NCBI RefSeq assembly: GCF_000422265.1
Contig: NZ_KE383812.1
Coordinates: 481,611-545,610, forward strand
DNA from: Kaistella palustris DSM 21579
GTDB taxonomy: Bacteria; Bacteroidota; Bacteroidia; Flavobacteriales; Weeksellaceae
Length of the DNA: 64,000 nucleotides
Direction: 5' to 3'
Positions 34,301 to 42,816 of this stretch are shown piece after piece (position 1 is the first letter of the stretch; each line of letters begins with the position of its first letter). A program made the position numbers and the translations under genes. The notes beneath the pieces are model-generated. The model was not told the DNA's origin. It saw only the letters and a program-made list of their open reading frames with translations, and did not search any database.

Positions 34301-35517
34301 TATTTAATTTTATGGTAGGCCTTCTCCACCGATTCGCAGATATAATCAATCTGTTCATCAGTGAGCTGCGGATATATCGGCAGGGATATTTCGCGAGCGT
34401 AATTGTCATAAGACACCGGATAGTCTTCTATCTTATAGCCCAGATTTTTAAATAAAGTAAGCATTGGCATCGGAATAAAATGAACGTTCACTGATATTCC
34501 GTCTTCGGCAATCGAAGCCATCATGTCATCCCGCTGTGTTTCTGTAATCCCATTGATCCGCAAAGCATACAGGTGATAGCAGGCAGTTCGTTTTTTATCT
34601 TTCATCACCGGGATCTGCGCCCATTCCTTTGACTCAAAAAAAGCATGGTACCTTTCAGCAACGCGCTTTCTTTCCGAAATAATTGCCGTATCGTGTTTTC
34701 TGATCTGCGCCAGACCTAAGGCAGCACAAATATCTGGCATATTAACCTTCAACCCCTGGAATATAATGTCATACTTCCAGTTATTGGAACCGCCCTGAGC
34801 TTTTGTAAATGCGTCCTTTGTCTGACCATTCAGCGTCCAGAGACGCATGGTCTTATATTCTTCTGCGTTATCGAAAGGCGCAGGAAGATTGATGCAGATG
34901 GCGCCACCTTCAGCCGTGGTAATATTCTTTACAGCATGAAAGGAGAAAACGGTAATATCGGTTAAAACACCGGTTGGTTGGTTATTATAAAAAGCGCCAA
35001 TAGAATGTGCGGCATCTGAAAGCACTAAAATACGGCCGAGTTTTTTCTGATTTTCAGAATGCGGTTTAAAATTCCTTACAGCATCCGCGGAGTGAACCAG
35101 TTCGTTGATCGCGTCGTAATCGCAGGTTAAACCTGCAATATCCACGGGCATGATGACTTTTGTATTTTCAGTCAGCGCAGCTCGTATTTTCTCTACATCT
35201 ACGGTAAGGTCTGCATTTACATCGACCATTACAGGTGTACCTCCGCAGTGTAAAACTGCCAACGCGGTGGCACTGTAAGTATATGCAGGTATGATCACTT
35301 CATCTCCTTCGGAAATCCCGAACCATTTTAAAACCAATATAGCGCCCGAGGTCCAGGAATTTACACAAAGAGCTTCGGCCACGCCAGTGAGTTTTTTCAC
35401 TTCATTTTCCAAATCTTTCACTTTAGGACCCGTGGTGATCCAGCCGGACTGCAGTGTATCGATTACCTCAGAAATTACGTCCTGATCAACGAAAGGAGGA
35501 GAGAAAGGAATTTTCAT
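34300..35517 (-). CDS. DegT/DnrJ/EryC1/StrS sugar aminotransferase
   Basis: A 405-residue PLP enzyme that aminates a keto-sugar nucleotide. The N-terminal PFSPPFVDQDVISEVIDTLQSGWITTGPKVKDLE, the SWTSGAILVLKWFGI segment and DAAHSIGAFY are family blocks. The PLP-lysine lies in VFSFHAVKNITTAEGGAI. RTACYHLYAL is near the C-terminus. It is tightly coupled to the following sugar transferase, which suggests that the aminated sugar is the one loaded on the lipid. The keto-sugar donor could be dTDP-4-keto-6-deoxyglucose or the PglF-like product. Confidence 0.93.
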   Translation of the reverse strand: MKIPFSPPFVDQDVISEVIDTLQSGWITTGPKVKDLENEVKKLTGVAEALCVNSWTSGAILVLKWFGISEGDEVIIPAYTYSATALAVLHCGGTPVMVDVNADLTVDVEKIRAALTENTKVIMPVDIAGLTCDYDAINELVHSADAVRNFKPHSENQKKLGRILVLSDAAHSIGAFYNNQPTGVLTDITVFSFHAVKNITTAEGGAICINLPAPFDNAEEYKTMRLWTLNGQTKDAFTKAQGGSNNWKYDIIFQGLKVNMPDICAALGLAQIRKHDTAIISERKRVAERYHAFFESKEWAQIPVMKDKKRTACYHLYALRINGITETQRDDMMASIAEDGISVNVHFIPMPMLTLFKNLGYKIEDYPVSYDNYAREISLPIYPQLTDEQIDYICESVEKAYHKIK

Positions 35518-35537
35518 TTAGTTTTATTATAAATATT

Positions 35538-36125
35538 TTAAGCGTTCTTCTTCAGAAACCTGTACATTTTTCTGTGCTGATAACTTTCAAAAACTTCGTG
35601 GATCTCATAGCCACAGTCTTTGTAGAACTGAACCGCTTTTTCATTATCGTCTACATCTGTCGTAAGGGCAACAGGCAGATGATCCGTATTTTTTCGGGCC
35701 ACTTCCTTTTCAAATTCGTCGAGAAGGAATTTGCCGTAGCTTTTTTTATTTTTTAATGTCGCTATACTCAGCAACTCGGCAAAAATAGGATTATTTTTTG
35801 ATGATGTACGGGAATTAACCGCCATCCGCTTCAAAGCGGCGGGATTTGAGAATAAAATACGGATACCCACGAGGAAAAACCTGGAAAAACTGTTCAGTAA
35901 CAGCTTCCTGTAAAATCCCCTGTTATCTCTGCTGCCCGCTGCAAAACCTTTTATGGCTCCCTCATCTTCAAGTACCAGAAGAATTGCGGGTTCCTTAAGA
36001 AACGCGCCATAAAAAACCCTGAGAAAAGGCTTCCCCAGTGTAGACAGAAAAAAACCGGAAAACCGCTCAGAATGAATATCTACTATTTTCTGAATATCGT
36101 TTTTGACCGCTTTCCTAACCCTCAT
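35538..36125 (-). CDS. GNAT-family N-acetyltransferase
   Basis: A 195-residue protein beginning MRVRKAVKNDIQKIVDIHSERFSG, a common GNAT start. The acetyl-CoA-binding motif A region is ELLSIATLKNKKSYGKFLLDEFE, and KAVQFYKDCGYEIHEVFE is the usual C-terminal motif B. Some hydrophobic stretches (ILLVLEDEGAIKGFAAG) belong to the core sheet. It lies 20 bases before the aminotransferase gene in transcription order, which makes N-acetylation of the amino sugar a reasonable guess. Confidence 0.85.
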   Translation of the reverse strand: MRVRKAVKNDIQKIVDIHSERFSGFFLSTLGKPFLRVFYGAFLKEPAILLVLEDEGAIKGFAAGSRDNRGFYRKLLLNSFSRFFLVGIRILFSNPAALKRMAVNSRTSSKNNPIFAELLSIATLKNKKSYGKFLLDEFEKEVARKNTDHLPVALTTDVDDNEKAVQFYKDCGYEIHEVFESYQHRKMYRFLKKNA

Positions 36126-36193
36126 AAATATTTTCTCATAAATTCATCAACCTTGCTGCTCCCGCTGAGCGTAATACATTTGTGTAAATAAAG

Positions 36194-37396
36194 TTACAAA
36201 CTTTCTATGATTTTTGTGATTTTTTTAAGATTTCCGCTTTTGGAAAAATTTTCCATGGCGTACTTAAAACCATTTTCTCCTTTCTGCTGGATTTTTTCGC
36301 TACTCCAGGAGGCAATTTCGCGTATAGCGCCCACCAGTTTTTCGGGATCTTCGGGTTCAACCACTATTCCGGCATCGGCATCAGAAATAGCTTTGGCGGT
36401 ATCACTATCCACATCCAAACTTCCAATAATAGGCTTTTTGGAGAACATATATGCCGGTAATTTAGAAGGTATGGAACTGTATGCGCCATTCTTTTTTACA
36501 GGCAGCAACATCACATCGGCAATAGCCTGCGTTTGTGGAACCTTCCCTTCGGGCACAGACATAAATTCCACATTATGTGCATTCAGACTTTTTGCCAGAT
36601 TTTCGCAGTCTTCTTTTTTGGAGCCGCTGCCTGCAATAACCAGACGAGAATTAGGAACTGCTGCCTTTACAAAACATTCAATCAGAAATTCTACGCCGGC
36701 AACGGGACCGTTATTTCCCAGATACATATAAGTAAAAGGAGTGTTTTCCGTATGTTTTGCAGCCGCAGTACTTTCATCCAGATATTGAATAAAAGTATTT
36801 TCATCCTGCCAGTTGACAATAACGGAAAAATGATCTAAAGGCAGATTGCGGGTCTTTGCCAGATACGCTTTCATGTTATCGGAGATACATAAAACCTTGG
36901 TTGAGTTCTGCAGAATAAACCGGTCTTTCTTTAGTAATATACTTTGTATAAGTCCTTTTCCTACAGGCAGTTTATTGGTAAGAGATTCAGGATATATGTC
37001 CTGAATGATCGTCACACAGGGAATATTATATTTTTTCGCAGCCTTAATGATTGCTTCCTGGGAAAACAACGGCCACGCATTCATATAAACCAACTCTATG
37101 TCTTTGTGATTTTCTGTAATATAATCGTAACACCATTTACCAAAGCTTTTGCTTTCTTTGTACCTTCCCAATAAAGTCATCTGCGGACTTGTAAAAGAAT
37201 CGGTCACTAAATGCTCAAAGTTGTGACTGGCCACGCGCTTTTCATCAAACTTAAAATTAAAAGGACGCGTCGGTTTTGGTGTTATTACTTTAACCTTTCC
37301 TGTTTCCGACAACGCTGTAGCCACATCAAACATAACCTGTCCGGAGACGGTAGGTTCTGGCGGGAAAACGCAGGAAATAATTAATTTGTACTTCAT
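36194..37396 (-). CDS. Glycosyltransferase family 4
   Basis: A 400-residue GT-B enzyme. The N-terminal half starts KYKLIISCVFPPEPTVSGQVMFDVATAL, and the C-terminal half has FTYMYLGNNGPVAGVEFLIECFVKA, RLVIAGSGSKKEDCENLA, VMLLPVKKNGAYSSIPSKLPAYMFSKKPIIGS and ENGFKYAMENFSK. These resemble the WbuB/WcaI-type transferases that act in O-antigen and colanic acid synthesis. It would add one sugar of the repeat unit on the cytoplasmic side. The specificity cannot be read from sequence. Confidence 0.92.
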   Translation of the reverse strand: MKYKLIISCVFPPEPTVSGQVMFDVATALSETGKVKVITPKPTRPFNFKFDEKRVASHNFEHLVTDSFTSPQMTLLGRYKESKSFGKWCYDYITENHKDIELVYMNAWPLFSQEAIIKAAKKYNIPCVTIIQDIYPESLTNKLPVGKGLIQSILLKKDRFILQNSTKVLCISDNMKAYLAKTRNLPLDHFSVIVNWQDENTFIQYLDESTAAAKHTENTPFTYMYLGNNGPVAGVEFLIECFVKAAVPNSRLVIAGSGSKKEDCENLAKSLNAHNVEFMSVPEGKVPQTQAIADVMLLPVKKNGAYSSIPSKLPAYMFSKKPIIGSLDVDSDTAKAISDADAGIVVEPEDPEKLVGAIREIASWSSEKIQQKGENGFKYAMENFSKSGNLKKITKIIESL

Positions 37397-37461
37397 ATCA
37401 TTAAATTATACAGCCAAAATCTGCAAAACAGTTGCAATTAACTGCTTGCAGATCATGATTT

Positions 37462-38466
37462 TTAGACGGATTTCTTTGCTTGCTCATTAATCCAGTCGAA
37501 AGTTTTCTTCATTCCTTCAACCAAAGGCTGACTTACTTCCCAGCCAATTTTTTCGCGGTATAATTTATTGTCGGAATTTCTGCCTTTTACGCCGAGCGGA
37601 CATTTAAAACCATATTTGTCCACAAATTCCTGTCCTTCGATATTGTGGATGGAAAGATCTTTACCGGAAATATCAATGGCGATCTGTGCAAGCTGGTTGA
37701 TCGTCACCATCTCCTCACTACCAATGTTCACCGGACCTACAAAATCTGAGTGCATTAACCGCAGAACGGCCTCCACACATTCATCGACATAAAGGAATGA
37801 TCTGGTTTGTAAACCATTTCCCCAGACTTCGATCTCGTCACCTTCTGCAGCTTCCACCACTTTTCTGCACATCGCAGCGGGGGATTTTTCTCTGCCACCT
37901 TTCCAGGTTCCCTGTGGGCCAAAAATATTGTGAAATCTTGCTACACGCACATCCAGGTTGTAGTTTCTTTTGAACGCCAGAAAAACTCTTTCCGAAAAAA
38001 GCTTTTCCCACCCATATTCAGAATCCGGATTTGCAGGATAAGCGGATGACTCTTCACAGTTAGGATTACTTGGATCCAGTTGGTTATGTTCCGGATACAT
38101 GCAGGCCGACGAGGAATAGAAAACTTTCTTTACCTTTTTGGTTACGCTTTCTTTTGCCACATTTAAATTGATCATCGCTGAATTGTGCATCACGTTGGCA
38201 TCGTTCTCACCGGTAAAGATATAGAGTGCACCGCCCATGTCAGCAGCCAGCTGATACAATTCATCAACTCCCTCTTCAATCACCAGTTCTACGACTTTTG
38301 GATCGGTAAGATCGCCTAAGATAAATTCGTGACAGATCTCCTCATGACGGAAATACTCATGATTCTTGATATCACAAATTCTCACGTGGTTTCCTTCGTC
38401 TTTTAATCTTTTAGCCAAGTGACCGCCGATAAATCCACCGCCACCTAAAACTACAATTTTTTTCAT
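37462..38466 (-). CDS. NAD-dependent sugar epimerase, GDP-mannose 3,5-epimerase-like
   Basis: A 334-residue SDR protein with the NAD motif GGGGFIGGHLAKRL. Several long blocks match what I recall of plant GDP-mannose 3,5-epimerase: YSSSACMYPEHNQLDP, RFHNIFGPQGTWKGGREK, AAMCRKVVEA, WGNGLQTRSFLYVDECVEAVLRL, PVNIGSEEMVTINQLAQ and VKGRNSDN. The catalytic Tyr-Lys pair is in SEYGWEKLFSE. The likely activity is epimerisation of GDP-mannose to GDP-L-galactose or GDP-L-gulose; a related NDP-sugar is possible. It is followed in the operon by the GT4 gene and preceded by an Fcl-like gene. Confidence 0.88.
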   Translation of the reverse strand: MKKIVVLGGGGFIGGHLAKRLKDEGNHVRICDIKNHEYFRHEEICHEFILGDLTDPKVVELVIEEGVDELYQLAADMGGALYIFTGENDANVMHNSAMINLNVAKESVTKKVKKVFYSSSACMYPEHNQLDPSNPNCEESSAYPANPDSEYGWEKLFSERVFLAFKRNYNLDVRVARFHNIFGPQGTWKGGREKSPAAMCRKVVEAAEGDEIEVWGNGLQTRSFLYVDECVEAVLRLMHSDFVGPVNIGSEEMVTINQLAQIAIDISGKDLSIHNIEGQEFVDKYGFKCPLGVKGRNSDNKLYREKIGWEVSQPLVEGMKKTFDWINEQAKKSV

Positions 38467-38468
38467 TT

Positions 38469-39401
38469 TTAAATATACTTTTTGTTATTGCTGTACCATT
38501 CGTACGTTTTGCAGAGGCCGTCCTGTAATTCTACAGAAGAAGACCATCCTTTATTTTTTAATTTGGACACATCCATTAATTTCCTGGCAGTTCCATCGGG
38601 TTTAGATGAATCCCAGAAAATTTCACCGGTATGGCCGACTATATTCTGAATAAGTTCTGCTAGAGCTTTTATCGTTAAATCGGAACCTGTCCCCACATTG
38701 TACAGGTTTTCCTCCATTTTATTTTCGATGGCAAATTTCACGGCATCTGCCAGATCATCCACATGGAGAAATTCCCGGAAAGGCCTGCCGCTCCCCCATA
38801 AAGTCACAGGAGTATTTCCATTAACCTTAGCTTCATCAAACTTCCTGATCATTGCAGGAATCACGTGCGACTTTTCCGCCCCAAAGGTATCAAAAGAACC
38901 ATATAGATTGGTGGGAACTAAGCTAAAAAACTGTTTTTGATATTGCTGTCGGATGGCTTCACAGGCTTTAACACCGGCAATTTTTGCCACCGCATATGCT
39001 TCTGTATTATTTTCCAGAGGACCGCTGAGCAGATTCTCTTCCCGTAAAGGTTGGGGTGCCGACTCAGGGTAAATGCAGGAACTCGCTATAAAAATAAACT
39101 TTTGAACGTTATGATCAAGCGAACTGTCTATTAGATTATTTTGAATCTGCAGATTTTCCATCAGGAATTGATAGGGGAAATTACGGTTCGCCAAAATGCC
39201 GCCAACTCTGGCAGCAGCATCAATTACAATGTCGGGTTTTTTTGTGGCGAAAAACTCCTGTACCGATCTTTGGTCGCGAAGATCGATGGTGCAACGGTCT
39301 GCGGTAATGACATCGCCGTAACCTGCACGCTCGAGAGAACGTACTACCGCCCGGCCGACCATGCCCGTATGTCCGGCAATGTATACTTTACACGATTTCA
39401 C
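38469..39401 (-). CDS. fcl: GDP-L-fucose synthase-like SDR
   Basis: A 310-residue epimerase/reductase. Family blocks are VYIAGHTGMVGRAVVRSL, VIDAAARVGGILANRNFPYQFLMENLQIQNNLI, SSCIYPESAPQPLREENLLSGPLE, and YAVAKIAGVKACEAIRQQY with the Tyr-Lys pair. PTNLYGSFDTF, PVTLWGSGRPFREFLHVDDLADA and NVGTGSDLTIKALAELI complete the pattern. The start is a GTG at 39401. Normally Fcl uses the product of GDP-mannose 4,6-dehydratase (Gmd), which is not encoded here. Gmd may be elsewhere, or this enzyme may use a GDP-sugar from the neighbouring GME-like protein. Confidence 0.9.
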   Translation of the reverse strand: MKSCKVYIAGHTGMVGRAVVRSLERAGYGDVITADRCTIDLRDQRSVQEFFATKKPDIVIDAAARVGGILANRNFPYQFLMENLQIQNNLIDSSLDHNVQKFIFIASSCIYPESAPQPLREENLLSGPLENNTEAYAVAKIAGVKACEAIRQQYQKQFFSLVPTNLYGSFDTFGAEKSHVIPAMIRKFDEAKVNGNTPVTLWGSGRPFREFLHVDDLADAVKFAIENKMEENLYNVGTGSDLTIKALAELIQNIVGHTGEIFWDSSKPDGTARKLMDVSKLKNKGWSSSVELQDGLCKTYEWYSNNKKYI

Positions 39402-39419
39402 AACTGCAAATCAGAGGAA

Positions 39420-39761
39420 TTAAATTCTTTGATAATCATCCTCGATCCTGACAATATCATCTTCGCCAAAGTATGTTCCGTGCTGCACTTCTACGAATAT
39501 TACTTTTTCGGTTGTAGGATTTTCGATCCGGTGTGTCGCTCCCAACGGGATGATTACTGTTTGTCCCGGCTTACAGGATATCTGCTCACCGTTAACAGTT
39601 ACAATGGGGTTACCCTGTATAATCGTCCAGACTTCTGCTCTGTGCTTGTGATACTGCAAAGAAAGTCTACCTGCGGGGTTAACCATAATTCTTTTTACCT
39701 TATGGGTTTCGGCATCTTCCAGCACCCAATATTGACCCCACGGCCGAACATCATGTTCCAT
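39420..39761 (-). CDS. Stand-alone cupin domain of type II phosphomannose isomerase
   Basis: A 113-residue single-domain cupin. The sequence from RPWGQYWVLED through LSLQYHKHRAEVWTIIQG, TVNGEQISCKPGQTVIIPLGATHRIEN and VEVQHGTYFGEDDIVRIEDDY is the classic C-terminal domain of AlgA/ManC-type enzymes. Metal-binding His and Glu residues (HKHRAE, THR) are kept. The N-terminal GDP-mannose pyrophosphorylase domain is absent, and no separate pyrophosphorylase is in the window. It would convert fructose 6-phosphate to mannose 6-phosphate for GDP-mannose formation, the precursor for the two neighbouring SDR enzymes. Confidence 0.92.
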   Translation of the reverse strand: MEHDVRPWGQYWVLEDAETHKVKRIMVNPAGRLSLQYHKHRAEVWTIIQGNPIVTVNGEQISCKPGQTVIIPLGATHRIENPTTEKVIFVEVQHGTYFGEDDIVRIEDDYQRI

Positions 39762-39770
39762 AGCTTTCTT

Positions 39771-40493
39771 TTAGTTTCGTTTAGCGAGTTCTCTGTACAG
39801 TTTAAAAAAACCCAGTCTCGCCTTGAGTTTTCCCTGGATATTCCGTTTCAAATTACTTGTATTGTTCTGATGAACGCGGTGATACAAAGTTTTCTCCTCA
39901 ATATGAAGGTTGGCTTTCATATAGTTAGCCGCCATCGCAATCCACAGGTCATGTGCCTCCACATATCCAGGAATCGGCAGAATAACTGAAACTAAATCTC
40001 TTTTAAACGCCATCGCACAGCCGAAATATCCGATTTTCCCGGTAAAAATAGAAATAATATTCTTTCTGTACTGAAAACTGCCTTTTGCAGACACCTTATT
40101 CAGATTGTTCTTCACGATGTCACCTTCATCATTGATGCAGTTAAAATTACTGGACACCAGCATAACCTCGGGAAATTTACGGAAATAAGTTTCAAAAACC
40201 TCTAAACGCCCTTTTTCCCACAAATCATCCTGGTCGCACAAAAATATCAGCTCTTTCGTACTCAGTGAAATTGCTTTTTCAAAAGTTTTTACATGACGCA
40301 GATTTTTCTCATTCTTATAAATTTTTATTCTGCCGTCGCTGTAATTATTTATTATTTCAAGCGTATTATCTGTAGAATAGTCATCAACAATAATTATTTC
40401 GTCATCTTCATTTAACTGTGCAAGAACAGAATCCAACTGCTTGGCGATATATTTGCTACCATTGTAAGTTGTTATGCAAACGCTTTTGGTCAT
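39771..40493 (-). CDS. Glycosyltransferase family 2
   Basis: A 240-residue GT-A enzyme starting SVCITTYNGSKYIAKQLDSVLAQ, with the nucleotide-binding IIIVDDYSTDNTLEI and the DXD-type segment LIFLCDQDDLWEKGRLE. It resembles rhamnosyl or galactosyl transferases of capsule loci. ATG 40493 is chosen over an in-frame TTG at 40496. The 65-base gap to the opposite-strand beta-helix gene holds a CAAAAATA (TATTTTTG) box that may start a separate transcript for the distal part of the locus. Confidence 0.92.
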   Translation of the reverse strand: MTKSVCITTYNGSKYIAKQLDSVLAQLNEDDEIIIVDDYSTDNTLEIINNYSDGRIKIYKNEKNLRHVKTFEKAISLSTKELIFLCDQDDLWEKGRLEVFETYFRKFPEVMLVSSNFNCINDEGDIVKNNLNKVSAKGSFQYRKNIISIFTGKIGYFGCAMAFKRDLVSVILPIPGYVEAHDLWIAMAANYMKANLHIEEKTLYHRVHQNNTSNLKRNIQGKLKARLGFFKLYRELAKRN

Positions 40494-40530
40494 CAATGAT
40501 TTTTAAATTGATTATATTGTGGTTTACGTG

Positions 40531-40538
40531 CAAAAATA
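40531..40538 (-). promoter_or_regulatory. Candidate -7 box (TATTTTTG) for the distal part of the locus
   Basis: The minus strand reads TATTTTTG, matching TAnnTTTG, 37 bases before the GT2 ATG. It lies between divergent genes, where a promoter is expected. No -33 TTTG was found. Confidence 0.35.
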
Positions 40539-40558
40539 CATATTTTAAAATAAAAAAA

Positions 40559-41977
40559 ATGAGCCGTTTCCTTTTAATATTAAGCGTTTTAATCTCAAAT
40601 TTTATGTTCGGTCAAACGCTGAGCGTCCTTCAGTTTGGAGCGAATGGGAAAGATCTGAAAGATGACACTTTTGCTTTTCAAAAGTGCGCTGATCAGTTGG
40701 CTGCAATGGGCGGTGGCACTATGGAAATTCCACTTGGCACTTATTATATTTCCCACGTTAAATTTTTTGGTAAAAAGTACAGTAATATTACTGTGAATGG
40801 TAACGGCTCTGTTATTAATCAACTTGTACCCAAAAAAAGGGTTTCTGTAGAAAGCGGAAAATGGTTCACGTTCGCGGAAAGAAAAGGTGCGGACGGCTGT
40901 TTTGTTTTCGATGCACAGGTGAGCTACCAGACCAACGATAATTTAAGCATCAAGAACATAATTATCCGGGATCTAAAGTTTTTTTCAGACGTGAAAAAAA
41001 ATAAATTCGATGAATTGCTCCACCAGATCTCTGCTCACGGCGTTTCAAATTTCAAAGTGCAGAACTGTCAGTTCATTGGTTTCCTGGGTGACGGCATTGC
41101 GGTAAATGCTTCTACAGATTATAAACAGTTCAGAAATGCCTATAATAAGGATATTGAAATAACAAACTGTACCTTCGACGGGGTTAATAATGATAACAGG
41201 CAGGGAGTGAGTATATATTATGCTGATGGTTTCCGGATTGAAAACTGCACTTTTAAAAACATTACAAGGCCAGACATGCCCGGCGCGATTGATATTGAGC
41301 CAAATGATGACCTGCAAATCGTAAGAAACGGCATTATAAAAAACTGTACGTTCGAAAATATTGGCGGTTTGGGTGCTATATGTTTTGTACTTCAGAAATC
41401 ATCGGCGAAAAACGATTTTTCAAATAAGAATTTTTCAGTAGACAACTGCACATTTACTAATGTCGTGAGTCCGTTGACCGTCGTCGGAAATGACGGATTT
41501 AAAAATTTTGAGGGTCCCGACATTATAACTTTCAGCAATTCAACGGTTCAAAATACCAAATCAGTGGCCAACCTAATCAGCGCGTACGGGGTTAAGTTTT
41601 ACAACGTGAAATATAATAATATAACAAGTGAGAACTTAAATGTGGTATCGGCAAATGGCGCACGTAATATTACCTTTGAGGATTGCGACTTCAACACGAC
41701 TGCGAATCCCAATGGCCTGGGATTTTTCGGTGACACAGGCATGATCAACTTCATTAGATGTACTTTCACAAATTTTAAAATAAACGCAATTACCATCAAC
41801 AGTCCCCAAGGTATTGGGACCATATCGAATAACAGATTTATTTCTACCTCATACCGCGGCGGGAAACCTTTGGTGACCGACTTCTTTAATAAAAAGTCCA
41901 GACTCAACAAGAAAGTGACGGGAAATATGAATTACGGCAATTTCACCAATCTGGATCTCTCCGTTTTCGAGAGATAA
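40559..41977 (+). CDS. Secreted right-handed beta-helix protein (pectate lyase-like)
   Basis: The only plus-strand gene in the polysaccharide locus. The 472 residues start with a signal peptide (MSRFLLILSVLISNFMFGQ), followed by the Pectate_lyase_3 opening LSVLQFGANGKDLKDDTFAFQKCADQLAAMGGGTMEIPLGTYY. Turns then repeat with the pattern (N/D)CTF: VQNCQFIGF, ITNCTFDGV, IENCTFKNI, IKNCTFENI, VDNCTFTNV, FEDCDFNTT, FIRCTFTNF. This fits a parallel beta-helix, as in polysaccharide lyases, GH28-like hydrolases and tailspike depolymerases. ATG 40559 is chosen; the frame upstream lies antisense to the GT2 gene. No T9SS domain is present. The likely substrate is the polymer made by this locus. Confidence 0.85.
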   Translation: MSRFLLILSVLISNFMFGQTLSVLQFGANGKDLKDDTFAFQKCADQLAAMGGGTMEIPLGTYYISHVKFFGKKYSNITVNGNGSVINQLVPKKRVSVESGKWFTFAERKGADGCFVFDAQVSYQTNDNLSIKNIIIRDLKFFSDVKKNKFDELLHQISAHGVSNFKVQNCQFIGFLGDGIAVNASTDYKQFRNAYNKDIEITNCTFDGVNNDNRQGVSIYYADGFRIENCTFKNITRPDMPGAIDIEPNDDLQIVRNGIIKNCTFENIGGLGAICFVLQKSSAKNDFSNKNFSVDNCTFTNVVSPLTVVGNDGFKNFEGPDIITFSNSTVQNTKSVANLISAYGVKFYNVKYNNITSENLNVVSANGARNITFEDCDFNTTANPNGLGFFGDTGMINFIRCTFTNFKINAITINSPQGIGTISNNRFISTSYRGGKPLVTDFFNKKSRLNKKVTGNMNYGNFTNLDLSVFER

Positions 41978-41983
41978 ATTTGC

Positions 41984-42814
41984 CTAAACTGCCGATCTCA
42001 CTTTTAAAAAAGCAAAGGTTTTATATTGAGCAGTCAAACGGAGTAAATGCGGAAGATCCACTGTAAAGAAAATCAACTTGCTGTTGTGGTGAATTTCTCG
42101 ATACGCTTTCAGATCTTTCATAAACAGCCCATATCGGAATAATGCCTTCTCGAGATCATTGGTATCTGTGGAAAAGTTCTGGTCGAGCCGGAAATTTAAG
42201 AGATGAAGTCGGTCGATTTTTTTAGATGCCCTTTCAATAAATTCATGATCACAAAAATCAAGACGCAGTTTCTCACTATAGCCACCGGCCCGAAAATAAT
42301 CGCTGACATGCACCATAAGTCCTGAGTTAATGCAGCTCACATTATTAAATTTCAAACTGTCCTCCAGCGGTTCTAAGATAAGTGATGAGCGGAAAAACCT
42401 GTAGTAACTCGGCGATATCAGTTTGTTGTTGGCAAAAACTTTGGGAGCCGCAAGACCTTGCGAATTTCGCATGGCAAAATCCTCATAGATTTTATAGGCA
42501 TTCTTCGGTAAGTTCGAATCCTGGTCGAGGAAAACAAGCCATTCGAATTTATTACCCTTTGCAAAACCGGCGATGTAATTATAAGCGAATGCAATCCCCG
42601 GATTGTTTTGATAATGCACATAATTTAATTTAACATGCTGGGAATATTCTGGTAGCGTTAACACCCAGTCCTGTAAATCTGTATTGTCAAATATGAAGAT
42701 GTTGATTTCATTATTCAAATGATCGTCATTAAAGGAAGCCAGCAGACTTGTAAATGATTCACATTCCCAAAAACGTTCCCTGAAACAGACAATACCAAAA
42801 AGTAAATCTTTCAT
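41984..42814 (-). CDS. Glycosyltransferase family 2
   Basis: A 276-residue GT-A protein with FGIVCFRERFWECESFTSLL at the start, INIFIFDNTDLQDW, NPGIAFAYNYIAGFAKG, and the donor-metal motif LVFLDQDSNLPKN. SCINSGLMVHVSDYFRAGGYSEKLRLDFCDHEFIERASK is the acceptor-side block found in rhamnosyltransferase-like members. The gene ends 6 bases from the converging beta-helix gene with no terminator between them. It lies 2 bases after the polymerase gene. Confidence 0.92.
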   Translation of the reverse strand: MKDLLFGIVCFRERFWECESFTSLLASFNDDHLNNEINIFIFDNTDLQDWVLTLPEYSQHVKLNYVHYQNNPGIAFAYNYIAGFAKGNKFEWLVFLDQDSNLPKNAYKIYEDFAMRNSQGLAAPKVFANNKLISPSYYRFFRSSLILEPLEDSLKFNNVSCINSGLMVHVSDYFRAGGYSEKLRLDFCDHEFIERASKKIDRLHLLNFRLDQNFSTDTNDLEKALFRYGLFMKDLKAYREIHHNSKLIFFTVDLPHLLRLTAQYKTFAFLKVRSAV

Positions 42815-42816
42815 AA

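Noticed and set aside
39141..39989. A long plus-strand frame across fcl, the cupin gene and part of the GT2 gene
   Set aside because: All three minus-strand genes have strong family motifs; the plus frame is a shadow.
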